From: Hyphomicrobiales bacterium
GTDB taxonomy: Bacteria > Pseudomonadota > Alphaproteobacteria > Rhizobiales > Rhizobiaceae
DNA length: 64,000 nucleotides
Direction: 5' to 3'
NCBI GenBank assembly: GCA_900473175.1
Contig: UCKM01000019.1
Span: forward strand, 22,049 to 86,048
Shown here: piece by piece, positions 29,372 through 38,077 of the stretch
Layout: every line of letters begins with the position of its first letter
How positions within the stretch are numbered: the first letter of the stretch is position 1
The notes under the pieces: model-generated
Seen by the model: the letters and a program-made list of their open reading frames with translations, nothing else
Database searches by the model: none
Told to the model about the DNA's origin: nothing
Translations under genes and position numbers: made by a program

Positions 29372-29575
29372 CTACCAGCACTCTCTCGCTTTGCCGAAAG
29401 CGTTGTGAGAGGCGATGCCCTGCCCGGCCGGCTGATCATTGCCCGCCAGATAAACGGCTGTCGCCGGCTTGACCGATATCCGCTGCCAGCCCGCGCAACT
29501 GTTGCTCACAGTCGGACTGCACGCCGCCAAGCTCAATGCAGAGAGCAACCGCATCGAGAGAGTCAATGGTCTCAT
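29372..29575 (-). CDS. Rz1-like outer-membrane spanin lipoprotein
   Basis: 67 residues. A signal sequence ending in the lipobox LSLAAC, then a short mature part with CAGWQRISVKPATAVYLAGN. It is encoded in a different frame inside the Rz-like gene, the classic arrangement for Rz/Rz1. A second ATG at 29554 gives a shorter leader. The mature lipoprotein should sit in the outer membrane and pair with the inner-membrane spanin. Confidence 0.7.
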   Translation of the reverse strand: MRPLTLSMRLLSALSLAACSPTVSNSCAGWQRISVKPATAVYLAGNDQPAGQGIASHNAFGKARECW

Positions 29576-29720
29576 TGGTGGTTGCCCTTTCTTGATAGGC
29601 TTTCGCAGTTTCCTTGATCGCGCCGACAGCGGCTTGCTGCCGGCCCTGGCTCGCGCCATAGAGATACACGGGACCGGCAGCGAGAAGCGCGCCCAGCACA
29701 GCCCCTGCCCGATCTGCCAA
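29436..29720 (-). CDS. Rz-like inner-membrane spanin (start uncertain)
   Basis: About 94 residues. N-terminal membrane helix (VLGALLAAGPVYLYG), then a helical periplasmic region (QAAVGAIKETAKAYQERATT) with two cysteines. No ATG exists in this frame at the expected place. The ATG that overlaps the endolysin stop (29743, MIAALLKYWQI) is in the frame of Rz1 instead, so either a TTG at 29720 is used or one frameshift separates MIAALLKYWQI from the rest. Confidence 0.6.
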   Translation of the reverse strand: MADRAGAVLGALLAAGPVYLYGASQGRQQAAVGAIKETAKAYQERATTNETIDSLDAVALCIELGGVQSDCEQQLRGLAADIGQAGDSRLSGGQ

Positions 29721-29739
29721 TATTTCAGCAGCGCAGCGA

Positions 29740-30795
29740 TCATGACTTGATGGCCTCAGCCTTCTCGGCCTGTTTCTTCCGATCCTGAATGCGCGACCAG
29801 ACCATAAAGGCGCCAAGCCCGATGAAGGCCGCGACAACGAGGACGATCAGGTTCTGCCACGGAATCGTCCCGACATTGGCCACAGCCGTGGTTACGGTCG
29901 TTCCGGTCACGCCGAGCGCCGCCAGGCTCTTTGACTGATACCAAGGCTTTTCGGGGTTGCCGAGTTTGATGGGCACCTTCTTCTCCTCAACAACCGGAGC
30001 CGCTTGGACAGTCTTGGCGAGCGCTGGCTTATCCGTCATCGCCACAAGTGCCTTGTGCAGCTCGGCGCGTGTCAGCGGGCCGGATGATCCATCAGCGGCC
30101 AAGCCGTGTTCCTTCTGAAACTTGGTGAGTTCATTGACGCCATCTCCGAGCAACACGAGCGCCGTGCGATCGTAATACTCCAGCACCTCGACGTAGCCGT
30201 TGAGTCCGCCATTGATGACGCGACGCAGGTTCTCGGGGTCATTGCGGTCAGCAAACCTGTTGCAGTCATTCACATCCCAGAACCAGACGGTGGCGAGGAA
30301 GCTCCAAGGGTTTGCCGTGATAGTGCCTGGATTGGCCACGAAGTCGGGCGCATCCGTGAATATATCGCGAACCCATTTCGTGAAGGCTGCATAGTTGGAA
30401 TTGCCGGTTATTTGCTTCGGCGTCCGGCCGCGGTAAAGCCAGCCGTCGCCGGGCTTGGTGTTGCCCATGCGGCCGGCATAGACCTTATTAGCCAACTTTT
30501 CGGGATTGCGCACATATGGCTGGCATTCACCCACGCTCTTGAAGCGAGGGCTTTTGCTTGAGCCCTTGAACACGTCATAGATACGCTGCGCGCTCGCATA
30601 GTTGAGGTTTTCCGTCTGTCGCGTGAAGTTCCCGCTCTCCAGCGTGACATTGGCGAGATAGTGCGCAATGCGGTGTGGCTGATCGAGACCGAACTTCTCG
30701 CCGTGAGTGTTGAGGCCATCGACGATGAGGGCAACGATGTTCGCGTTCGGAGTCGCCTTCGCAATCCGACGCAGCATTTCTGCTGTCAGTTCCAT
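29740..30795 (-). CDS. Phage endolysin: GH19-like domain, peptidoglycan-binding domain, membrane tail
   Basis: 351 residues. A lysozyme-like GH19 domain (about 1-190) with the catalytic Glu in LANVTLESGNF and substrate-cleft sequence LANKVYAGRMGN, then DGWLYRGRTPKQITG. It is followed by a PG_binding_1-like helix bundle (about 210-245, ELTKFQKEHGLAADGSSGPL) and a C-terminal region with one or two membrane helices (about 285-335). It should cleave the glycan strand of the wall at lysis. The membrane tail is unusual for an endolysin and may tether it until release. Confidence 0.85.
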   Translation of the reverse strand: MELTAEMLRRIAKATPNANIVALIVDGLNTHGEKFGLDQPHRIAHYLANVTLESGNFTRQTENLNYASAQRIYDVFKGSSKSPRFKSVGECQPYVRNPEKLANKVYAGRMGNTKPGDGWLYRGRTPKQITGNSNYAAFTKWVRDIFTDAPDFVANPGTITANPWSFLATVWFWDVNDCNRFADRNDPENLRRVINGGLNGYVEVLEYYDRTALVLLGDGVNELTKFQKEHGLAADGSSGPLTRAELHKALVAMTDKPALAKTVQAAPVVEEKKVPIKLGNPEKPWYQSKSLAALGVTGTTVTTAVANVGTIPWQNLIVLVVAAFIGLGAFMVWSRIQDRKKQAEKAEAIKS

Positions 30796-31001
30796 GGGAA
30801 TTTCCTAGTTGCGGATAGGGTTTAAATAAGCCCCACTTAGGGTTCTTCCTTAAGCCGGATTATCAATTGATAGACAGTCTGAGATTGTTATGTTGCACCC
30901 GCTGGCGTCCACATTGCCGGTGGTCATATTCCAATTTTCGCATACGCCCTTCTGTGGGATTATGACCCTTTTATCCTCCCAAGGCGTCCCGCGCGGCGGG
31001 C

Positions 31002-31045
31002 GAGGTCTGGCGGAAGCATGCACTCCTTTTCACACGCCAGACCTC
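31002..31045. repeat. REP-like hairpin, copy 3
   Basis: GAGGTCTGGCG (31002-31012) and CGCCAGACCTC (31035-31045), 11-bp perfect arms, 22-base loop. Confidence 0.5.
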
Positions 31046-31124
31046 AATTGGAGGTACGCCCAAGTAACGTATTGCTCGAGCGGCCGTCAGCGTTTCTAAT
31101 GCGGAGGTCAACACCCCGTTGACC

Positions 31125-31166
31125 GAAGCCTGGCGTCCATCCCACGATGACCGCGCGCCAGGCTTC
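31125..31166. repeat. REP-like hairpin, copy 4
   Basis: GAAGCCTGGCG (31125-31135) and CGCCAGGCTTC (31156-31166), 11-bp perfect arms, 20-base loop, followed by an AT-rich stretch on the plus strand. It shares CTGGCG/CGCCAG with copy 3. Confidence 0.5.
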
Positions 31167-31272
31167 ATTATTTGTTAACCATACGGGCGCAGCTTTGAAC
31201 GGCTGGCCCCATCCCCAATCCCACAGTCAGCACCCCGGCCGGCGCTCCCCGTGTCGGTCGGGATCATCCTTG

Positions 31273-31470
31273 CTACGGCTCTTGTTGACGACCCCAAACT
31301 CGTATTTTTTTGATGGACCGGTCGAGGAGGCAGGCGTGAATTATCGCAATGGGCCAGACTACGAATCCATACAGAGCCCACAACCAGAAGTTCCGCCCTT
31401 TTCTGCTCGCCAAGACGGCGGGCGCGAAAACCAGACCTACCACCAGCACAATTTTCAAAAGGACTTCCAT
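31273..31470 (-). CDS. Small membrane protein, possible holin
   Basis: 65 residues from the ATG at 31470: two hydrophobic segments (about 4-20 and 27-47) separated by a basic turn (SRKGRN), then a basic tail. Size and topology fit a class II holin, and it sits between capsid and endolysin genes, but the sequence itself is not diagnostic. Confidence 0.5.
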   Translation of the reverse strand: MEVLLKIVLVVGLVFAPAVLASRKGRNFWLWALYGFVVWPIAIIHACLLDRSIKKIRVWGRQQEP

Positions 31471-31566
31471 TAAACAACCTATGCTAATGCAATCGTCTCG
31501 CTTAGGACGTGACGTCCCGTGAGACAAGCACCAAAACGTCCTAGCACTGCTCAGGCATTTGCGTGT

Positions 31567-31911
31567 TTAAAGCGCGGACGCTGAGCGCCACAGGTCGTCT
31601 ACGTCTGTAGGTGACATGCCATACATCGAGCCGAACGCGTCGGTCAGAGGATGTGCCCGCTCGAAAGACGTGGCACCTGCCAGCAACATCCTTGCAGGGA
31701 ACTGTTGTGCCGGTGGAAGCTGATCAATGAACGTGGTGAGTGCTGCGGGCAGCGTCCCAATTTGAACCGCCGCCAATGCGTCAACCTCGGTAATCAATCC
31801 AGCAACGGCAAGCTGTTGGAAGAACTGACGGTCACTGATCGTTTCCGGGACGGCCACGGGTTCAGTGTACGCCGGAATTACGTTGCCTTCATCTTCCCAT
31901 TTCGCAATCAA
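31567..31911 (-). CDS. Conserved phage protein downstream of capsid
   Basis: 114 residues: SDRQFFQQLAVAGLITEVDA, then LTTFIDQLPPAQQFPARMLL, GATSFERAHPLTDA. Proteins of this pattern follow capsid genes in rhizobial prophages; function unknown. The start is a TTG overlapping the capsid stop (TTGA), because the only ATG (31977) would lie well inside the capsid gene. Confidence 0.65.
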   Translation of the reverse strand: MIAKWEDEGNVIPAYTEPVAVPETISDRQFFQQLAVAGLITEVDALAAVQIGTLPAALTTFIDQLPPAQQFPARMLLAGATSFERAHPLTDAFGSMYGMSPTDVDDLWRSASAL

Positions 31912-33845
31912 CTGGCGGTGACGGTTGCCCAGTTGATGAACCGTTCCGCGCGGATGCCGACCATATTGTGCTGCCACAGCGAGACCATGACCGTCGCAGC
32001 TACAACGGGGCTGGTCGGTGCGCTGTCCATTTCCAGCGAAGCTTCGCGGGAAACATCGAGCATCACCTGTCCATCGTCGGCCAGAAGGATTTCCGGAGCC
32101 TTGGCGAGGATGATGCGCGATCCGGCGCCGACAAGCGGAGAACCGCTGCCCGGATTTGCCGGAACGTTCTCAGAGAGAACCACCGGAAGGCCGAAGAACG
32201 TGCCGCCGCTGGTGCCGTTGACTGCCAGACCGGGGAATTCCGGCTGACCAAGCGGGTTGAGCATCAGAGCGAGGCCGAGAGCCTGCGTCTCCGTCATGAT
32301 GAACACTGCACCGGCAAGCGACATGTTTGCAGCCAGGAACTTGGCAAACAGCTTCTTAACGTCCGCGCGGACAGCATCGGCGTCCGTGCCGCTGGCAACC
32401 ACCGGAGTGACGCCATTGGTGATGGATGCAGGCGACACGCCTTCCGACACCGCCTTTGCGGGATCAACGAAGTCCTTGTCCATCGTCTGAACGATCGTGT
32501 TGATCAGGTCCTGGCGCACCAGGGCCTCAGCCGAAGGATTTGAAAAGCGGACCAGTTCATCGGTCAGGACGACAATGCCGGCAAGTTTGGCAAAACCAAG
32601 CGTGATTTGGTCGAACGCGAGTTCGCTGACCGGCTTCGGCTTCCCTTCGCCCACCCACTGCGCAGCAGCGCCGGCAGTCTGGCGAGGAATTTTGATGTTG
32701 AACGGAACGCGGCGAAGGCCGGGAATGCGACCGATGATCGTCTGCGGACGCAACAGATCGACGAATTCAGAAGCCATGTTCTGATATTCAACAAGCGGCT
32801 TGGCCCAATCGGCATCAGTCGTCGTGCCGGCGGCAACCGCCGCTTTCAGGATGGTCTCGACCTCGGGTGTATCGCCCCAAGCCTTAGCCACCTCGGCAGC
32901 CTGCATGAGATTGCCCTTGCCCCGGGCCAGAGCAATGGCATATCGCGTGAACGCCGTACCCTTCGGCAAGACCGTCTTTGCCACAGCGGGGACTGCACCG
33001 CCGCCTCGAACGTCGGAGCCAGACTGCTGGTCCTTTACGCCATCGACTGGCCTCGCCTTGGCTGCATTGGCCTTTTCGAGGGCCGCTAGGCGTACGAGGT
33101 GAGCGTCGATCGACTTTACTTCGGCTTCTAGGCCATCGTATTCCTCGGTCTGCTCGGCATCGAGGGTCACGCCCTCTTGGGCCGCAGCATTCATCAGTTC
33201 TTCCATGCGCGCCGACTTGGCGACACGGGTTGCTTCAAACGAAGCGATCTGTTCGGCAATGGTTTTCATTGCTTTCCCTTTCTTCGGGTCTGGTGTGATG
33301 GTTTTGACAACTTTTCCCGAACCGCCGGGCTTTACAGGTCGGTCGCTGTCCTTCGGCTCATTGCCTGTCGCGGCGAGCACAGGGGCATCAATCGACTTGA
33401 TCAGTGAAATGGTGGCGTCGGCATTGGCCGGGATCGTCACCAGAGAGAGTTCGTAAACCTCGGATTTGACAAAGCGGATGCCGCCGTCATCGAGGAATGC
33501 ATATTCAATCGCACGGAAGCCAATCGACACCGCAGCGACCAATCCGGCCTTGACCGACTGCCAAGCCTCGTCGACGCGATCCTTTAGCGCACCGGGCTCG
33601 TCGATCGTCGGAAGTTCAGCCTCGAACGTGATGCCGTCCTTTGTCGGCTTGTCGAACTTGACCAGGCCGACTGGCTTGTCAGCCTTGTGCGCCCAAAGGA
33701 GAGGCATAGGGTTCTTGAACTGGACACCGAGGGGTTCGACGATATCGCCCACACGGTCAGGGCTTGGTGTCGTGGCGGTGCCGCGTATGACGCGACGGTC
33801 TTCATCGACCGCTTTCACGGTCATGATGGAATAAGCACGGTTCAT
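31908..33845 (-). CDS. Fused HK97-type prohead protease and major capsid protein
   Basis: 645 residues from MNRAYSIMTVKAV. Residues about 1-175 form the S78-type prohead protease, with the His in PLLWAHKADKPVG and Ser in VSIGFRAIEY. A linker with helical delta-like scaffold region (about 225-290, EQIASFEATRVAKSARMEEL) leads to the HK97 capsid fold (about 330-645, TIIGRIPGLRRVPFNI). Protease and capsid are usually separate genes; here they are one continuous frame, so self-cleavage after assembly is expected. A longer frame to 34031 would overlap terminase and is rejected. Confidence 0.92.
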   Translation of the reverse strand: MNRAYSIMTVKAVDEDRRVIRGTATTPSPDRVGDIVEPLGVQFKNPMPLLWAHKADKPVGLVKFDKPTKDGITFEAELPTIDEPGALKDRVDEAWQSVKAGLVAAVSIGFRAIEYAFLDDGGIRFVKSEVYELSLVTIPANADATISLIKSIDAPVLAATGNEPKDSDRPVKPGGSGKVVKTITPDPKKGKAMKTIAEQIASFEATRVAKSARMEELMNAAAQEGVTLDAEQTEEYDGLEAEVKSIDAHLVRLAALEKANAAKARPVDGVKDQQSGSDVRGGGAVPAVAKTVLPKGTAFTRYAIALARGKGNLMQAAEVAKAWGDTPEVETILKAAVAAGTTTDADWAKPLVEYQNMASEFVDLLRPQTIIGRIPGLRRVPFNIKIPRQTAGAAAQWVGEGKPKPVSELAFDQITLGFAKLAGIVVLTDELVRFSNPSAEALVRQDLINTIVQTMDKDFVDPAKAVSEGVSPASITNGVTPVVASGTDADAVRADVKKLFAKFLAANMSLAGAVFIMTETQALGLALMLNPLGQPEFPGLAVNGTSGGTFFGLPVVLSENVPANPGSGSPLVGAGSRIILAKAPEILLADDGQVMLDVSREASLEMDSAPTSPVVAATVMVSLWQHNMVGIRAERFINWATVTAS

Positions 33846-33856
33846 TTGGGTATCTC

Positions 33857-35530
33857 CTAGGCGGCAAAGATCATCTGGTAGCTCGGCTCTCGCTTCACTT
33901 CCGGATTCCTGCTCATCACTGTCACGGCGTCGAACAGCGCCATCACCGGGTCGATCTTGGCATCGCCGGCGTTCTGTTTCGTCGCGCGAATTGCGGTTGC
34001 GGTCGGCTCGATTTTGAGGTTGCCGACACACCAGTTCATCAGCGCCGAGCCTGAATGAAGCAGCGTGCCGTTCGTCAGCTTCCGCTCTGTCGTCTTGATC
34101 GCGTTCATCATGGCGTAGCCTTGCGGCGCGCCGATAATGTTCTTGGCCTCGTCGTTGACGCCGATCTCATCGAGGGCATCGACGAGCTCGCCGAGGCCAG
34201 CAGGATCGACCGCCACCGCGGCGAGGAGGTTCCGGTCCTTGATGTCCTGAATGATCTCGACGATCTCGGATAGGTCGTCCAGCTTGTCATCAACGATCGT
34301 CAGCTCGCCGGCCTTCTCAAAGTCCCGAAGCTTCGAAGCAATGGACTTGCGCCGATCCAGCACGCCGATGTGGCACCAAGCATGAGACCAACAGAGCCAA
34401 TCCTTTGTCACGCGATGGCGCCCGACGATGGTCAGGCCGAACAGATCGTCAAGGCCACCGCCGTCAACGCCCGGCACGATCACCTCACACACTTCCAGAA
34501 CGTGATCGAGGGTGATGGCCTTATCCGCCCTCGCCTCCCAGAAATCAGCGCCCGGCCACCGGTTGGCCCGCAGGTTCATCCCGATTTCTATGTTCAGGTG
34601 CTTGGCGAGGAACGTCCGCTTTGTATCGCCGGCGCCGTTCAGCTCCTTGACCATCTCCTCCTCAAGCCATTCTTGGCTCACGGAGCGCCCGAGATTGGGG
34701 TTGGTGATGTAGAAATTGTCAGGATCGAGGAATGTTTCGGCCTCGACCATGGCCTTGGGAAACTCGTAAAGCACGCCGAGGGTCTTCCGATCAGGGATTT
34801 TCCCGTCACGAACGTCTCGAAAATAGTCCAGTTTCGCCTTGAATACACCCGCCGGCGGCGCGTCTGATTGCGTCGATGGGTATATGACAAACCCTTCCGG
34901 CCTTGATACGAGACCGCCGGTCGCCTCCCGCAGCATCGCGTCGGCGTTCGACTTCTTGCCGAACAGCCAAAGCTCGTCGACAAGCACGAACGCAGCTTTT
35001 TTGCCGCCGACCGTATCAGTGTCGGCCGCGACAACCTTGAGAGTCGCCTTCGTCAACCGGTGGGTTATCTGGCGAAAGTTGTCCTGAATGTGCAGCAAAT
35101 CCGTCAACTCGGGATCCGCTCGCACCATGTCGGCCGCGGGCTTGTAGCTGTTGTTGGCAACCTCAAGGGTCGGCGCGAGGATGAGCAACTCGCAGGAATG
35201 CCGCCAATTGCGGATCAGGGCCGTGATCATAATCCCGGCGGCGATCGTCGACTTGCTGTTCTTCTTGCTGATGAGAAGGAAGAATTCACGAATATGCCGC
35301 TTCGCCGCCTCGTGATCGTACGCTCCGAAGATGGCCTGAACGAAGTCGAACACCCACTCCTCACAAGCCTCGCCGAACGTCGGCTGACCGGGTGCATCGA
35401 CAATCTTGAGCGATTTGAACACCGCAAGCGCTGCTTCCGCCTCATCGGGGAACAGCGGGTCGAACTGTATGAGCGACTGTCCGGCAACGATGCGCTTCTC
35501 CCAGTCGAGACAGCTAGTGGTCCATTCCAT
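33857..35530 (-). CDS. Phage terminase large subunit (HK97/Terminase_1 type)
   Basis: 557 residues. The ATPase has the Walker A-like loop ISKKNSKST (about 88-96) and Walker B FVLVDELW (about 181-188). The C-terminal nuclease domain has acidic residues in [11 protein letters not shown] (about 349-359), [10 protein letters not shown] and the late ASP motif PVMALFDAV. It packages DNA into proheads. The ATG overlaps the TerS stop; a GTG one codon earlier is possible. The gene is followed directly by protease-capsid; the portal gene normally found between them is absent. Confidence 0.93.
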   Translation of the reverse strand: MEWTTSCLDWEKRIVAGQSLIQFDPLFPDEAEAALAVFKSLKIVDAPGQPTFGEACEEWVFDFVQAIFGAYDHEAAKRHIREFFLLISKKNSKSTIAAGIMITALIRNWRHSCELLILAPTLEVANNSYKPAADMVRADPELTDLLHIQDNFRQITHRLTKATLKVVAADTDTVGGKKAAFVLVDELWLFGKKSNADAMLREATGGLVSRPEGFVIYPSTQSDAPPAGVFKAKLDYFRDVRDGKIPDRKTLGVLYEFPKAMVEAETFLDPDNFYITNPNLGRSVSQEWLEEEMVKELNGAGDTKRTFLAKHLNIEIGMNLRANRWPGADFWEARADKAITLDHVLEVCEVIVPGVDGGGLDDLFGLTIVGRHRVTKDWLCWSHAWCHIGVLDRRKSIASKLRDFEKAGELTIVDDKLDDLSEIVEIIQDIKDRNLLAAVAVDPAGLGELVDALDEIGVNDEAKNIIGAPQGYAMMNAIKTTERKLTNGTLLHSGSALMNWCVGNLKIEPTATAIRATKQNAGDAKIDPVMALFDAVTVMSRNPEVKREPSYQMIFAA

Positions 35531-35958
35531 CACTTGTTATGGACAACCAGTTTTGGCGCGGTGGGCGGAGCAAACTTGCCGCCCACGCCCTTCGCGGCCA
35601 ACTGCTGCTCTTCCTTTTTGCCGAGTTTCGGCTGTTTGGGCTCCGCAAATTCACGCCCCGCCTCGGCAGCGCCAGCAAACCTACCCAACTCTTCGAGCTT
35701 CTTCTGGGCCGCAACGTTACCTTCGCGTGCCGACTTGAACAGAAGTCCGATCACTTCCTTTCGGCGTTGTGCATGGCCGTCAGCCAACTCATCCACGAAG
35801 TGCTTGCGGAGCGTATCCGGATCAATTCCCAAGGAGCGTGCGATTGCGTTCTCGCTCTCGCCGACGAACTTCAACTCCTCGACCGTCTGCCGATCCGCAA
35901 GAGAAGGCCGATATGCCGGACGCCCCCTCTTCTCAGATGCTTTGCTTTTTTCGGTCAT
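35530..35958 (-). CDS. Phage terminase small subunit-like protein
   Basis: 142 residues with an N-terminal HTH ([20 protein letters not shown], then [17 protein letters not shown]) and a helical oligomerisation region (about 60-95), ending in a Lys-rich tail. Position and overlap with TerL support the assignment. It recognises packaging sites. Confidence 0.82.
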   Translation of the reverse strand: MTEKSKASEKRGRPAYRPSLADRQTVEELKFVGESENAIARSLGIDPDTLRKHFVDELADGHAQRRKEVIGLLFKSAREGNVAAQKKLEELGRFAGAAEAGREFAEPKQPKLGKKEEQQLAAKGVGGKFAPPTAPKLVVHNK

Positions 35959-36203
35959 TTTGATCCTTCACCGGAAATTTCGATGTGGCGGAAAAAATTG
36001 TGCGAATGCGGGGCACGCGGGTCTAGGCCGGAAGGTGTCTCAGACTTTTGATACCCCCGCCCCCCTTGTTCGAGTGGCTCACCGTCACAGCGATGAAAGA
36101 ACAGCTTTTCCTGAATCAAATCGCTTCACACTCACGCTTGTGATAAAATCTCGCTTAATCGAATAAGCGGGGATTGGGCGGACTTTTCGAAAGAGAGGTC
36201 ACC

Positions 36204-37181
36204 ATGTTTTCGACCGACAGGCGCGCTTTCTTGAAAGCCGCGGCGGCTGGATCCGTTGTTTCAGTTTTCGAAATCCCGTCATTGGCGTCAGCAGCAAATG
36301 CCGGACCCGTCAAACCTTCGCCAGGATCCTACTCGTTCGCCATTGGCGAGTTCCAAGTTACAATGCTTTGCGACGGCGTGTTCTTTTTGCCGACCGACAG
36401 CTTTGCAACAAACGTCCAACCGGAAGAGAAGAAGCCGTATTTCGATGCGCACTATCTCGCGCCTGACATCGTGCGGCTTCAGGCTAACCCGCTTGTGATC
36501 GACACGAGGCAGAAGCTGATCTTGGTCGATACGGGCCTTACCCCTGGTACGGAGTGGGCCGCACATGCCGGACATTTGGCCAAGTCGCTATCTGCCGCCG
36601 GTATCGAGCCGGGTTCTGTTGACACGGTCGTCCTCACGCATTGCCATCCCGACCACATCGGTGGGCTTATCACCGATCCGACAGGACAATTTCCCAAGGC
36701 TGATTTGGTCCTCTCCGAAACCGAACTGGATCTCTGGAATTCGCCGGATGCCGCATCGAAACTGCCGGATTGGGCAGCCGCAGGTGCGCCGGCGGTAAAA
36801 CAGGTATTTGCGGCGCTTGGCGACCGGCTGCACCCGATCAAGGGAGGATCCGACATTGTCACGGGCATCACCGCCGTTGATACACCCGGGCACACCCAAG
36901 GCCACATATCGCTACTGGTGGGGTCCGGCAGCGATCAATTGTTAATTACCGGAGACGCCATAACCAATATCCACTTTTCCTTTGATCATCCCGAATGGCA
37001 GATCAAATGGGATCATGATCGGGAGCAGGCGGTGAAGACCCGCAGCGCATTATTGGATCGGGCCGCAACCGAGAGGCTGTTGGTGGTTGGATATCACTAT
37101 CCGTTTCCGGGCGTCGGTCACGTCGTGAAGGAAGGCAAGGGCTATCGCTGGCTGCCTGCGGATTGGGTCGTGGATGGTTGA
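36204..37181 (+). CDS. Metallo-beta-lactamase-fold hydrolase, Tat-exported
   Basis: 325 residues. A twin-arginine leader (DRRAFLKAAAAGS) is followed by an MBL domain with THCHPDHIGG (Zn ligands), a further His in VDTPGHTQGHIS, Asp in LLITGDAITN and late His in VGYHYPFPG. GAGAGG precedes the ATG. The family includes lactonases, arylsulfatase-like and quorum-quenching enzymes; the substrate cannot be told. It is on the plus strand between the HNH and TerS genes of a minus-strand phage module, so it interrupts that operon. Confidence 0.88.
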   Translation: MFSTDRRAFLKAAAAGSVVSVFEIPSLASAANAGPVKPSPGSYSFAIGEFQVTMLCDGVFFLPTDSFATNVQPEEKKPYFDAHYLAPDIVRLQANPLVIDTRQKLILVDTGLTPGTEWAAHAGHLAKSLSAAGIEPGSVDTVVLTHCHPDHIGGLITDPTGQFPKADLVLSETELDLWNSPDAASKLPDWAAAGAPAVKQVFAALGDRLHPIKGGSDIVTGITAVDTPGHTQGHISLLVGSGSDQLLITGDAITNIHFSFDHPEWQIKWDHDREQAVKTRSALLDRAATERLLVVGYHYPFPGVGHVVKEGKGYRWLPADWVVDG

Positions 37182-37226
37182 TGGGTCTTCATTGCTTTGT
37201 CGAGGAGCTTGTTGATGTCTTGCCGT

Positions 37227-37574
37227 TCATGCTCTCCGCTCCTGTCTCTGTTTTGAGCTATCGTGGCATGGCTTACACACGCACTGAAGATTAGTGTCCT
37301 TCCAAAACAAGTACTCGCTGCCGCGGTGGGGTGTCTTATGATCGGCTACCAGTTGAGAGGTGTTGGGCTCCAGCCTCTTGCACATCTGGCAGGTGAATAG
37401 ATCACGGACGAGAACTGACATCCGTAGCTTTTGCCAACGCGCTGTCTTGTACCACCTACGCCAAGGCTGGGTGTCGTCCCTGTAGCGAGAGCGCTCCGCC
37501 TCATCACCTGGCCTGTATCGCTTGACGCGTGAGGTTAGCGTTCCAACCTTGGGCTTGAGTGTCCGGAGGGCCAT
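37227..37574 (-). CDS. Phage HNH endonuclease
   Basis: 115 residues. Zinc-coordinating CQMC and CKPCH pairs surround the HNH core (VADHKTPHRG, then NLQCVCKPCH). Such proteins are encoded beside TerS/TerL in HK97-like phages and assist packaging cleavage. Here the neighbouring terminase genes are separated from it by an inserted hydrolase gene. Confidence 0.9.
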   Translation of the reverse strand: MALRTLKPKVGTLTSRVKRYRPGDEAERSRYRDDTQPWRRWYKTARWQKLRMSVLVRDLFTCQMCKRLEPNTSQLVADHKTPHRGSEYLFWKDTNLQCVCKPCHDSSKQRQERRA

Positions 37575-37632
37575 CTTGCTTTCCTATGTGTGGCGAGGTT
37601 CATTTGCACCGCGATCTTTGTGGGAGGGACAT

Positions 37633-37827
37633 ATGGCCGGGATAACTATCGCCGACATGGGCGACTTAGAGGTTATAGACGGGAAGCTCCATTGGAAGGG
37701 ACAGGCTCTGGTAGTTGACCAGAAGGTGTCACTCCGGAAATACGAGCTTATCCTTGCTACAGCCGGAGCGCTCGGCGCGCTATTGGCTGGCATCCATCCC
37801 TTCATGGTTTCTCTCGGTTTGATCTAA
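37633..37827 (+). CDS. Small protein with C-terminal membrane helix
   Basis: 64 residues: hydrophilic N-terminus (IADMGDLEVIDGKLHWKGQ) and a membrane helix near residues 43-63. GGGAGGG stands five bases before the ATG. Divergent from the HNH gene. Function unknown. Confidence 0.6.
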   Translation: MAGITIADMGDLEVIDGKLHWKGQALVVDQKVSLRKYELILATAGALGALLAGIHPFMVSLGLI

Positions 37828-37916
37828 TGCAGATCAGCGAAGATCAAGCGCGAGCTATCCGCAACCGGGCTATTTCGCATCCTGAAGAAGCAATCTATCT
37901 TTACGGAATTATGTAG
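37827..37916 (+). CDS. Very small coupled reading frame
   Basis: 29 codons (MQISEDQARAIRNRAISHPE and nine more), starting by TAATG overlap with the preceding stop. It could be the surviving beginning of a longer gene or a leader-like peptide; no family match. Confidence 0.35.
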   Translation: MQISEDQARAIRNRAISHPEEAIYLYGIM

Positions 37917-38077
37917 CAACAACCACCAGCGGCAATTGTCCCGTCTAGCCGACGAACACCTAGACGGGACAATCACCCAGAATTATGCGATGTTTCGATC
38001 ACAGCGGTTAGGGGACTGCGCGATCGATCCAGTTCTCGTGCAGATTTTGCCTCGCGCTACTACGGGGGGACTTGGGC

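Larger units (their letters stand above)
30796..31272. other. Intergenic stretch with two hairpins
   Basis: 477 bases between the endolysin and a small membrane protein gene. It contains hairpins at 31002-31045 and 31125-31166 and no supportable gene. Confidence 0.5.

Noticed and set aside
33846-34031. N-terminal extension of protease-capsid by 62 residues
   Set aside because: It would lie inside the terminase gene and reads as low-complexity Arg-rich sequence; the family start is MNRAYSIMTV.
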